Assembly: GCA_015654725.1 (NCBI GenBank)
Contig: JAATGI010000263.1
Span: 1 to 11,284 of the forward strand
DNA: 11,284 nucleotides
Direction: 5' to 3'
Source of the DNA: Rhodospirillales bacterium
Lineage (GTDB): Bacteria > Pseudomonadota > Alphaproteobacteria > ATCC43930 > CGMCC-115725
Shown piece after piece: positions 1 through 6,888 of the stretch (position 1 is the first letter of the stretch; every line of letters starts with the position of its first letter). A program made the position numbers and the translations under genes. Under the pieces are notes generated by a model. It was not told where the DNA came from, ran no database searches, and worked only from the letters and a program-made list of their open reading frames with translations.

Positions 1-5
1 CCGGC

Positions 6-923
6 TTGGACCAGCGGCCGCCTGGCGCCGCGACGTCGCCGCGCGAGGTTCCCCCCTGGTTCCGGCGCGATGTTCAGCGCATGGCGCGGTGGTTGCCGGA
101 CACGGTCAAGACGCTCGGCGTCGATGGCGCGTATCAGCGGCGGTGGAACGCGTTTCCGGAGGATGTCCAGGCGTCCCTACGGCGCTTGGCGATCCCGGCG
201 TGGCTGATCGCGCTGGTGCCGACCGCACCGGACAAGCAGGACGAAATTCACAAGCAGCTCCGATTCATGGCCGATCTCGCCGGCGATCCGCCCGGCAGCC
301 CCTTGGCGCTACGGGCGGAACAATTGATGATCTTCGGCGGCTCCGCGCAGTTGCCGACTCCCGGCGATCGAGTGACGGGCGCGAGCCTCGGCGCCGAAGG
401 TTGCACCGCCGCGATCTCGCGCTATGTGATGGCGCAGTTGAAACTCGACTTCCCGCGCGAACTGGCGGGAATGGACGACGATCTCGCGAACTCGCAATCC
501 TCGGACGAGATGAAGCATCTCTTCGAGCAAGCCAAGAGCCATGGCATCGTCGAGATCCATAATCTGCCCTTCGCGCAATTGCGGCCCGACGATTTCCGCC
601 CCGGCTGCGTGACCATCGCGCAAAAGCCGGGCGGCACGCACGTCTTCGGTTGGACGCGGGTGCCCGCCGGATGGAACTGGTTTCCCGGCGACAAGATGGC
701 GATCGGCAATACCGGGTTGCCGCAATACGGCGATCACATGATCTTGGCGCAGGAATATGTCACCGGTGATCCGGCCGAGGTCGCCGCCCTGGCGCATAAC
801 GATCACGGCCCGATCAATAGTCGGAACGTAATTTATATCGATGGCCGGCCGGACCTCAGCGACCCGCGCACCAACGTCTATGCCGTGCAAGGCAGCCGAT
901 TCATCGTCGTGAATTTGCGCTAG
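6..923 (+). CDS. Unrecognised protein, possibly cysteine-peptidase-like, 5' end uncertain
   Basis: I do not recognise this protein. The frame is open to the window edge, so the TTG at 6 is only a nominal start; the first ATG in frame is at 81 (residue 26), and neither has a clear ribosome-binding site. No signal peptide or membrane segment is visible in the part seen. The N-terminal third is helical-looking and rich in Trp, Arg and Ala. In the second half, Cys133 opens a likely helix (EGCTAAISRYV), followed about 80 residues later by RPGCVTIAQKPGGTHVFGW with His212, then Asn235 in AIGNTG. A Cys at a helix start, a G-x-H-V strand and a third polar residue recall the NlpC/P60 and CHAP papain-like folds; this is inference from layout, not a family match. 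It ends 148 bp before the efflux adaptor gene and has no evident functional link to it. Codon use matches its neighbours, and the frame is uninterrupted, so it is probably a real gene. Confidence 0.7.
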   Translation: MDQRPPGAATSPREVPPWFRRDVQRMARWLPDTVKTLGVDGAYQRRWNAFPEDVQASLRRLAIPAWLIALVPTAPDKQDEIHKQLRFMADLAGDPPGSPLALRAEQLMIFGGSAQLPTPGDRVTGASLGAEGCTAAISRYVMAQLKLDFPRELAGMDDDLANSQSSDEMKHLFEQAKSHGIVEIHNLPFAQLRPDDFRPGCVTIAQKPGGTHVFGWTRVPAGWNWFPGDKMAIGNTGLPQYGDHMILAQEYVTGDPAEVAALAHNDHGPINSRNVIYIDGRPDLSDPRTNVYAVQGSRFIVVNLR

Positions 924-978
924 GGCGGCGGCCAGGGGGCTGCCCCGAGCCACCTGGTCGGTCACGCCGGATTACGAC

Positions 979-1008
979 TCGACAGCGCGAAAACTTTCAG
1001 ACGAAAAT
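979..1008 (+). promoter_or_regulatory. Possible sigma-70-type promoter for the efflux operon
   Basis: TCGACA (979-984) matches the -35 consensus at five of six bases, and GAAAAT (1003-1008) matches the -10 consensus at four of six, with an 18-bp spacer. It lies 64 bp upstream of the adaptor start, in the only non-coding gap before the operon. Such motifs occur often by chance, so this is a weak call. Confidence 0.25.
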
Positions 1009-1035
1009 GATCTGGGGTCCGCGCCGCGAAAACTT
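986..1035 (+). repeat. 11-bp direct repeat in the efflux operon leader
   Basis: CGCGAAAACTT occurs exactly at 986-996 and again at 1025-1035, 39 bp apart start to start. The second copy sits inside a perfect small palindrome, GCGAA-AAC-TTCGC (1026-1038); the first is a degenerate version of the same palindrome. The copies flank the proposed -10 element. The layout would suit a repressor or activator with two sites, such as the TetR- or LysR-type regulators that commonly control RND pumps, but no regulator gene is in the window. The function is inferred. Confidence 0.35.
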
Positions 1036-1071
1036 CGCTTCTCCGCCGATCGCCGTGAGGGAGACCCGTCG

Positions 1072-2199
1072 ATGGGCAATCGACGCCATGTCATCGCCGG
1101 TGCCGTGTTCGCAGCGCTCTGCCTTGTCGCGAGCGGCGGCGCGGCTTCGGCGCAGACACCATCGGCGCCGCCAGCGCCTTCGGTTTTGGTCGCCCCCGTG
1201 GCGAACCGCGAGGTCACCGACACCAGCGATTTCGTCGGCCGCGTAACCGCCATCGACAAAGTCGATATCGTTGCGCGAGTGCCCGGCTATATCGAACAAC
1301 GGCTGTTCACCGAAGGTCAGCTGGTCAAGAAGGGCGACCTCCTGTTCCGCATCGAGCAGGACACTTATAAGGCCGTGGTCGAGCAGCAGCGCGCCAATCT
1401 GGCCAAGGCCAAGGCGGTCGAGGTCAACGCCGCCGTGCAACTCCAGCGCGGCAAGGCGCTACTGCCCAAGGAGTTTATCCCGCAAGCCACGGTCGACCAG
1501 TACACCGCCGCCGAGGCCAGCGCGCAGGCCGACATCATGGAGGCGCAGGCGGCGCTCGACCAGGCGCAGATCAATCTCGGCTATACCGAAATTCGCTCGC
1601 CCATTGACGGCCGCATCGGCATCGTGAATTTCACCATCGGCAATTTGGTCGGGCCCTCGACCGGCAGCCTAGTGACGATCGTCAGCTTCGATCCGATCTA
1701 CGTCCTGTTCCAGGCGAGCGAGCGCGACGTGATCGATTACAAGCGTCGTCTCCTTGAAGGCGGCGCCACCAACGGCCGTGTCTCGGTTCGGGTTAGGCTG
1801 CCCGACGGCAAGTTGTACGACCAGCCCGGCATCGCCAATTTTCTCGACATTCAAGCCGATCCCAGCACCGACACGGTCGCGGTGCGTGCCGAACTACCCA
1901 ATCCGCAGGCGCTGCTGACACCAGGCGGCATCGTCGGCGTCCAGGTCGAGCGCGGCGCGCCGCGTTCCGCCTTGCTGATCCCGCAATCGGCCGTGCAGCT
2001 CGACCAGGCCGGCAGCTACGTCCTCACCGTCGACGACGCCAACAAGGTCCAGTTGCGGCGGATCGCGCTTGGGGCCGAACGCGGCAGCGCCGTCATCGTC
2101 ACCGACGGAATCGCGGCCGGCGAGCGGGTCATCGTCGAAGGCATCCAGAAAGTGCGGCCCGGACAGACGGTCGCGCCCAGCCCCGCGCCGAGCAACTGA
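1072..2199 (+). CDS. RND efflux periplasmic adaptor (membrane fusion protein), AcrA/MexE-like
   Basis: This is the periplasmic adaptor of a tripartite efflux pump; it links the inner-membrane RND pump to an outer-membrane channel. The ATG at 1072 follows TGAGGGAG (1056-1063). Residues 1-27 form a Sec signal peptide (two Arg, hydrophobic core, ASA before Gln28); Cys17 is not in a proper lipobox, so a lipid anchor is unlikely. After a Pro/Ala linker come the first half of the lipoyl domain (VDIVARVPGYIEQ, then GQLVKKGDLLFRI at residues 82-94), an alpha-helical hairpin at about 97-168 rich in Ala, Gln and Lys, the second lipoyl half (IRSPIDGRIG from residue 174), the beta-barrel domain (about 200-290) and the membrane-proximal domain to the Pro-rich C-terminus. 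The 375-residue length is normal for the family. The pump gene begins 6 bp downstream, so the two form an operon. The exact substrate cannot be read from the sequence. Confidence 0.95.
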   Translation: MGNRRHVIAGAVFAALCLVASGGAASAQTPSAPPAPSVLVAPVANREVTDTSDFVGRVTAIDKVDIVARVPGYIEQRLFTEGQLVKKGDLLFRIEQDTYKAVVEQQRANLAKAKAVEVNAAVQLQRGKALLPKEFIPQATVDQYTAAEASAQADIMEAQAALDQAQINLGYTEIRSPIDGRIGIVNFTIGNLVGPSTGSLVTIVSFDPIYVLFQASERDVIDYKRRLLEGGATNGRVSVRVRLPDGKLYDQPGIANFLDIQADPSTDTVAVRAELPNPQALLTPGGIVGVQVERGAPRSALLIPQSAVQLDQAGSYVLTVDDANKVQLRRIALGAERGSAVIVTDGIAAGERVIVEGIQKVRPGQTVAPSPAPSN

Positions 2200-2205
2200 G
2201 CCCCG

Positions 2206-5200
2206 ATGTTTTCCGGTATTTTCATCGACCGGCCGCGTCTCGCCGCCGTCATCGCCATCGTCATCACGCTTGCCGGCATCATCGCCATCACCACGATCCC
2301 GATCGCGCAGTTTCCCGACATCGTGCCGCCGCAGGTGACCCTGACCGCGACCTATCCGGGGGCCGACGCGGAAGTGGTCGAGACCACGGTGGCGCAACCG
2401 ATCGAGGAGCAGGTCAACGGCATCGACAACGCGCTCTATTATCAATCCGCCAGCGGCGCCGACGGATCCTATACGCTCAACGTCACCTTCGCGCTCGGCA
2501 CCGCCCCCGACATCAACACCGTCAATGTGCAGAACCGCGCTAGCCTGGCGACGCCGCAACTGCCGCAGGAGGTGTCGCGCACCGGCCTCGTCATCCGCAA
2601 GAAATCGGCGGCGCTGCTGCAGGTCATCGCGCTCTATTCGCCCAAGAACACCTACGATTCGATCTATCTGAGCAATTACGCCACCATCAACGTCATCGAC
2701 GCGCTGGCGCGCATTAACGGCGTCGGCCAGGTGACGCTGTTCGGCCCGCTCGATTATTCGATGCGGGTCTGGCTCGATCCCGACAAGCTGACCGAATATA
2801 ATTTGACGCCCGACGACGTCATCGCGGCGGTGCAAAGCCAGAACATTCAGGCGGCCTTGGGCCGTATCGGTGCCGCGCCGATCGCATCGGATCAGCGCTT
2901 CCAGTTCACCATCAAGACCAAGGGCCGGCTGACCAAGCCGGAGGAATTCGCCGCCATCGTGTTGCGCGCCAATCCCGACGGCTCGATCGTGCGCTTGAAG
3001 GATGTCGCGCGCCTCGAATTGGGCGCCAGGAACCAAGACCGCTACAGCCGGTACAACGGCGCGCCGGCTGCGGCCATGGGCATCTATCAGACGCCAGGCT
3101 CCAACGCCGTCGATGTCGCGCGCCGCGTCCGCGAGACCATGGATGAGCTCGCGACACGCTTTCCCAGTGATCTCGTCTATCGCAATTTCTTCGATGCCAC
3201 CGTGTTCGTCACCTCCACCATCAGCGAGGTGATCCGGACCTTGGTGGAGGCGATCGTGCTGGTGGCGATCGTGGTGTTTCTATTCCTCGGCAAAATCCGT
3301 ACCACAATCATTCCGCTGGTGGCGGTGCCGGTCTCGATCGTCGGCACCTTCGCGGTGCTCCTGGCGATCGGCTACAGCGCCAACACCGTGTCGCTGTTGG
3401 CGCTGGTGCTCGCCATCGGCATCGTGGTCGACGACGCTATCGTGGTGGTGGAGAATGTCGAGCGCGTGATCGAGGAGGAGCCCGAACTCTCGATCAAGGA
3501 CGCCACCAAGAAGGCGATGAGCGAGATCACCGGCCCGATCATCGCCATCACCCTGGTTCTGCTGTCGGTGTTCGTGCCGGTGGCGTTCATTCCCGGCATC
3601 AGCGGGCAGTTATTCCGGCAATTCGCGGTCGCGGTTTCGGTGTCGATGCTGATCTCGGCGGTGAACGCGCTGACCCTGAGCCCGGCGCTGTGCGGTGTGC
3701 TGTTGAAGCGCGGCCAAGCCCAGCGTGGCCCGATGCGGTACGTGCTGAGGGCGATCGACGGAGTCCGCGACGGCTATGTCGCGGTGGTGAGCCGGTTGGC
3801 GCGGGTGTCGATCGTCGCCGCGATCGTCGTGGTCGGCGTCGTCGCGCTGTCGGCGGGCTTGTTCACGCGTATTCCGCAGAGCTTCCTGCCGGACGAGGAT
3901 CAGGGCGCGATCTTCGCCACCTTGCGCCTGCCCGAGGGCGCCTCGATCAATCGCACCGAAGCGGTGGTGAAGCAGGTCGAGGACATCGTCCAGCCCATCC
4001 CCGGTGTCGAAGGCGTGCTCTCGGTCGTCGGGCTCAATTTCATCGACTATCTCGCCGCTTCGAATCAAGCGTTTTTCGTCATTCGCCTCAAGCCCTATGA
4101 GGTGCGCACCGATCCGGCGCAAAGCGCCGGCGCAATCATCGCGCAATTGCGGCCGCGAATGGCGGCGATCCCTGGCGCCATCGCCTTTCCCTTCAACCTG
4201 CCGCCGATTTTGGGTCTCGGCAGCACTGGCGGCTTTCAATATGCGCTGGAGGCGCTGCAGGGCCAGCCGCCGACCGAACTCGCGGCAACCCTGCGCGGTT
4301 TGTTGGTTGCCGCCAACCAGCAGCCCGAACTCGCCGGGGTGTTCAGCACCTATGCCGCCGACACGCCGCAAATCTATCTCGATATCGATCGCGACAAGGC
4401 GCAGGTGTTGGGCGTCAAGATCAGCGATATCTTCGACGCGCTACAGGCGACGCTCGGCGGCTACTACGTCAACGACTTCAACGTCTTCGGTCGTACCTGG
4501 CAAGTCAATGTCCAGGCAGAGACTCAGTATCGCAATCAGGTCGACGACATCTATCGTATCTATGTTCGCAACGCCAAGGGCGCGATGGTGCCGATGCGCG
4601 CGCTGGCCGAGGCCAAACTGGTGCAGGGACCGCAAGCGGTGGACCGCTATAACGGCTATCGCGCCGCGATCGTGAACGGCGCGCCCAAGCCGGGCTTCAG
4701 CTCGGGCCAGGCGATCGCCGCGATGGAGCGCATTTCCGCGACGACGCTGCCAGCGGGCTACAGCTTCGAATGGACCGGCACCGCGTTGCAGGAAAAGGCG
4801 GCGAGCGGCGGCACTACCTTGTTGCTCGGCCTCTCCATTCTGTTCGCCTATCTGTTCCTGGTCGCGCTCTATGAGAGCTGGAACATTCCGGTGCCGGCTC
4901 TCTTGTCCGTCACCGTCGCTCTGTTGGGCGCGATCGTGGCGCTGACGCTGTCGGGGCTGAGTTTCGGCGTCTATGCGCAGATCGGCCTGGTGGTGCTGAT
5001 CGCGCTGGCGGCGAAGAACGCGATCCTGATCATTGCCTTCGCGCTGGAGCAGCGCGCGCTCGGAAAGAACGTGCGCGATTCCGCGATCGAAGGCGCGCGG
5101 CTGCGCTTCCGTCCCGTGATCATGACCAGTTTCGCCTTTATTCTTGGCTTGTTGCCGCTGGTGGTCGCGACCGGCGCCGGCGCCATCACGCGCCATGCCG

Positions 5201-5331
5201 TCGGCACGCCGGTGTTCGGTGGCATGATCGCGGCCGCGATCTTCGGCATTTTCCTGATTCCGCTGCTCTATGTGATCGCCGAAAATTTGCGCGAGGGCAG
5301 GCGCGGCCGCAACCCCGAGACCGGAGGCTAA
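2206..5331 (+). CDS. RND multidrug efflux permease, HAE1 family (AcrB/MexF-like)
   Basis: This is a proton-driven inner-membrane pump that exports hydrophobic compounds as a trimer. Its 1041 residues match the usual length. The opening MFSGIFIDRPRLAAVIAI is the family's typical N-terminus and first membrane helix; two large periplasmic loops (about 30-335 and 555-860) are followed by helix blocks at about 340-490 and 865-1030. The proton-relay residues are present: Asp409 and Asp410 in GIVVDDAIVVVENVERV (helix 4) and Lys937 in ALAAKNAILIIAFALEQ (helix 10), equivalent to Asp407/Asp408 and Lys940 of E. coli AcrB. The segment YDSIYLSNYATINVIDALAR resembles the MexF side of the family as I recall it. 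The adaptor gene ends 6 bp upstream and no strong ribosome-binding site is visible, so translation is probably coupled. There is no outer-membrane factor gene after it, so the pump presumably borrows a TolC/OprM-type channel encoded elsewhere. No frameshift or missing key residue was seen. Confidence 0.96.
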   Translation: MFSGIFIDRPRLAAVIAIVITLAGIIAITTIPIAQFPDIVPPQVTLTATYPGADAEVVETTVAQPIEEQVNGIDNALYYQSASGADGSYTLNVTFALGTAPDINTVNVQNRASLATPQLPQEVSRTGLVIRKKSAALLQVIALYSPKNTYDSIYLSNYATINVIDALARINGVGQVTLFGPLDYSMRVWLDPDKLTEYNLTPDDVIAAVQSQNIQAALGRIGAAPIASDQRFQFTIKTKGRLTKPEEFAAIVLRANPDGSIVRLKDVARLELGARNQDRYSRYNGAPAAAMGIYQTPGSNAVDVARRVRETMDELATRFPSDLVYRNFFDATVFVTSTISEVIRTLVEAIVLVAIVVFLFLGKIRTTIIPLVAVPVSIVGTFAVLLAIGYSANTVSLLALVLAIGIVVDDAIVVVENVERVIEEEPELSIKDATKKAMSEITGPIIAITLVLLSVFVPVAFIPGISGQLFRQFAVAVSVSMLISAVNALTLSPALCGVLLKRGQAQRGPMRYVLRAIDGVRDGYVAVVSRLARVSIVAAIVVVGVVALSAGLFTRIPQSFLPDEDQGAIFATLRLPEGASINRTEAVVKQVEDIVQPIPGVEGVLSVVGLNFIDYLAASNQAFFVIRLKPYEVRTDPAQSAGAIIAQLRPRMAAIPGAIAFPFNLPPILGLGSTGGFQYALEALQGQPPTELAATLRGLLVAANQQPELAGVFSTYAADTPQIYLDIDRDKAQVLGVKISDIFDALQATLGGYYVNDFNVFGRTWQVNVQAETQYRNQVDDIYRIYVRNAKGAMVPMRALAEAKLVQGPQAVDRYNGYRAAIVNGAPKPGFSSGQAIAAMERISATTLPAGYSFEWTGTALQEKAASGGTTLLLGLSILFAYLFLVALYESWNIPVPALLSVTVALLGAIVALTLSGLSFGVYAQIGLVVLIALAAKNAILIIAFALEQRALGKNVRDSAIEGARLRFRPVIMTSFAFILGLLPLVVATGAGAITRHAVGTPVFGGMIAAAIFGIFLIPLLYVIAENLREGRRGRNPETGG

Positions 5332-5454
5332 CCCCTCGCACGCACGGTCCGGCTGGAAAAACGCCCGCGAGATTGGTCCGTTATTTTTCTATAGACCTAT
5401 TGACGATCCCCTTGACGACCGGCGAAGAGTCGCGCAGGGTTTGGGGAAGCGATA

Positions 5455-5483
5455 GCTGCGGTGCGATATAACGCCCACGCAGC
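5455..5483 (+). promoter_or_regulatory. Inverted repeat around a -10-like hexamer upstream of the binding-protein gene
   Basis: GCTGCG (5455-5460) pairs exactly with CGCAGC (5478-5483), and an inner GCG/CGC pair (5463-5465 with 5472-5474) surrounds an A/T-rich loop. The loop region contains TATAAC (5467-5472), five of six to the -10 consensus, but no good -35 lies at the right distance. It could be an operator over an activator-dependent promoter or a leader hairpin. The rest of the 185-bp gap (5332-5516) has two TTGACG hexamers (5400-5405, 5412-5417) without matching -10 boxes, and no convincing terminator for the efflux operon. Confidence 0.3.
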
Positions 5484-5505
5484 AAAAACGGACCGAGAGT
5501 CCAAA

Positions 5506-5511
5506 GGGAGG
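5506..5511 (+). promoter_or_regulatory. Strong ribosome-binding site of the binding-protein gene
   Basis: GGGAGG lies 5 bases before the ATG at 5517 and fixes that start. The surrounding 11 bases (5502-5512) recur exactly at 9019-9029, before the monooxygenase gene. Strong initiation fits a periplasmic binding protein, which is normally made in excess over its permease. Confidence 0.8.
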
Positions 5512-5516
5512 AAAAG

Positions 5517-6809
5517 ATGCAGCGCGCGTTAGGCCTGTTCGCGGGCTTGTTCCTGATCGTTATCATGGCGGTTTCCGGCCCGGCCGGGGCGGCGACGCCG
5601 CAATGCGGCGACGGCACCGGCCAGAAGGCGACCGGAAAGCCGATCCCGCTCGGCTCGGTGACCTCGATGTCCGGCCTCGGCAGTTTCAAGGAAGGCAGCG
5701 ACGCGGTAGCGGCCTATTTCGCCTGCCTCAACGACAATGGCGGCATTCACGGCCGCCCGGTCGTCTATCACGCCGAGGACGATCAGAGCAAAATCGACGT
5801 CGCGGCACAGGCCGCCAAGAAGCTGATCGACGACGAGGGCGTCTATGCCCTGATCGGCAGCACCAGCTTCATCGAATGCGTCGCCAACGCCGACTATTAC
5901 CTCAAGAGCAACGTGCTCGATATCGGCGCCGGCGTGGCGCCGCAATGCTTCCAATCCAAGAATATCGGCTAAGTCAATGCAGGCCCGCGTCAGGCCGCGA
6001 TCGGCGCCGTCGATTACGCGCGCCGCAAGCTCGGCGCCAAGACCATCGTGTGCAGCATCCTGAAATATCCGGGCTCCGATTATGTCTGCCACGGGGTCGA
6101 GGAGTGGGGCGCGCGATACGGCGTCAAGGTCACCAGTATCTATGCCGACCCGGTCTCGCCCGACTATACCTCGCTGGTGTTGCAGATCGTCGCCACCGGC
6201 GCCGACGCGGTGCAGCTCATGTATGTCGACGACCAGGGCGCCCAGATCCTCAATGCCGTCCAACAGCAGGATGCCGGCGGCAAGACGAAATGGACGGGAT
6301 CGGGCGCCTTGTATACCGCCCCCTTCATGAAGGCGATCAGCGCTCCTTACTGGAACTCCCGGCTATGGATCAACACCGAGCAGGCGCCGCTCGATAGCCC
6401 CGGCAAGGACAATCAGAATTGGCGCGCGGTGATGGATGCCTACGCGCCCAACGTGGTGAAGGATGTGTTCTCGCAGATGGGCTATGTCACCGCCCGGATC
6501 GCGGAACAAGCCATGATGAGCATCAAGAATCCCGACGATATCAACCGCAACACGGTGACCGCCGCGATTCAGAACATGGCGCCGTACGACACCGACATTT
6601 TCTGCGCGCCCTGGTATTGGGGCGGGGCGGATGCCGCCATTCATCAAGGCAACCATGTCACCAGCGTCTTCGGGTACGAGAACGGCGAGTTCAAGCAGAT
6701 CGAAGGTTGTCACGCCGACGCCGATCCCGGCCTGGTGCCGATCGTGGCGCTCGAAAATAAGCTCGGCATCAATCAGAAATTCAACGCCGAGTACGACGCG
6801 GGGAAATAA
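5517..6809 (+). pseudogene. Branched-chain-amino-acid-type ABC substrate-binding protein, interrupted by an in-frame TAA
   Basis: Intact, this would be a periplasmic solute receptor of the LivK-like (Peripla_BP_6) family, 430 residues including the stop position. Residues 1-25 or 1-26 are a Sec signal peptide (MQRALGLFAGLFLIVIMAVS, then GPAGAA). The mature part begins TPQCGDG and continues with IPLGSVTSMSGLGSFKEGSD, FACLNDNGGIHGRP and ALIGSTSFIECV, typical of the first lobe. Codon 152 (5970-5972) is TAA. The same frame then runs on without a break as VNAGPRQAAIGAVDYARRKLG to the natural stop at 6807-6809, and contains second-lobe segments such as SPDYTSLVLQIVATGADAVQ. One base change from a Tyr codon (TAT or TAC) would explain the stop. 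Eight cysteines (30, 70, 121, 144, 179, 191, 363, 398) suggest disulfides in the periplasm. The linked permease begins 79 bp downstream. The product is either a dead gene, a very recent mutation, a base-call error, or a 151-residue fragment. Solute unknown: Liv-type receptors also bind amides, urea and aromatic acids. Confidence 0.88.
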
Positions 6810-6823
6810 GTCGCGTAACCGTT

Positions 6824-6853
6824 GGCCGGGCCGCCGCCTTGGCGGCCCCGGCC
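6824..6853 (+). promoter_or_regulatory. GC-rich hairpin between binding-protein and permease genes
   Basis: GGCCGGG (6824-6830) pairs with CCCGGCC (6847-6853), and the inner CCGCC (6831-6835) pairs with GGCGG (6841-6845), giving a 12-bp stem with one bulged C (6846) and a 5-base loop. No T run follows, so it is not a classic terminator. In binding-protein operons, hairpins at this place commonly protect the upstream message or attenuate downstream genes, keeping receptor levels above permease levels; that role is inferred here. Confidence 0.55.
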
Positions 6854-6888
6854 GGCGGATTTCTCGGTAGGACTGGATTGTTTCCGGC

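Noticed and set aside
1072..1155. Lipoprotein signal in the adaptor (Cys17) or receptor (Cys30)
   Set aside because: Neither Cys is preceded by a lipobox; both proteins have ordinary Sec cleavage sites instead.
1894..3036. A 380-codon open frame on the minus strand
   Set aside because: It crosses the junction of the adaptor and pump genes in antisense, is rich in Asp/Arg/Gly and has no recognisable motif.
5375..5494. 8-bp inverted pair GGTCCGTT (5375-5382) and AACGGACC (5487-5494)
   Set aside because: The arms are about 100 bp apart with no supporting pairing between them, so chance is the simplest explanation.
5970..5972. Programmed recoding of the stop codon
   Set aside because: Selenocysteine uses TGA and pyrrolysine uses TAG. 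TAA recoding is not known for this family, and no special structure is evident beside it.
6048..6809. A separate gene starting at GTG 6048 after the stop in the receptor gene
   Set aside because: There is no ribosome-binding site, and the homologous sequence continues upstream of 6048 to the stop codon itself, so this is the second part of one interrupted gene.
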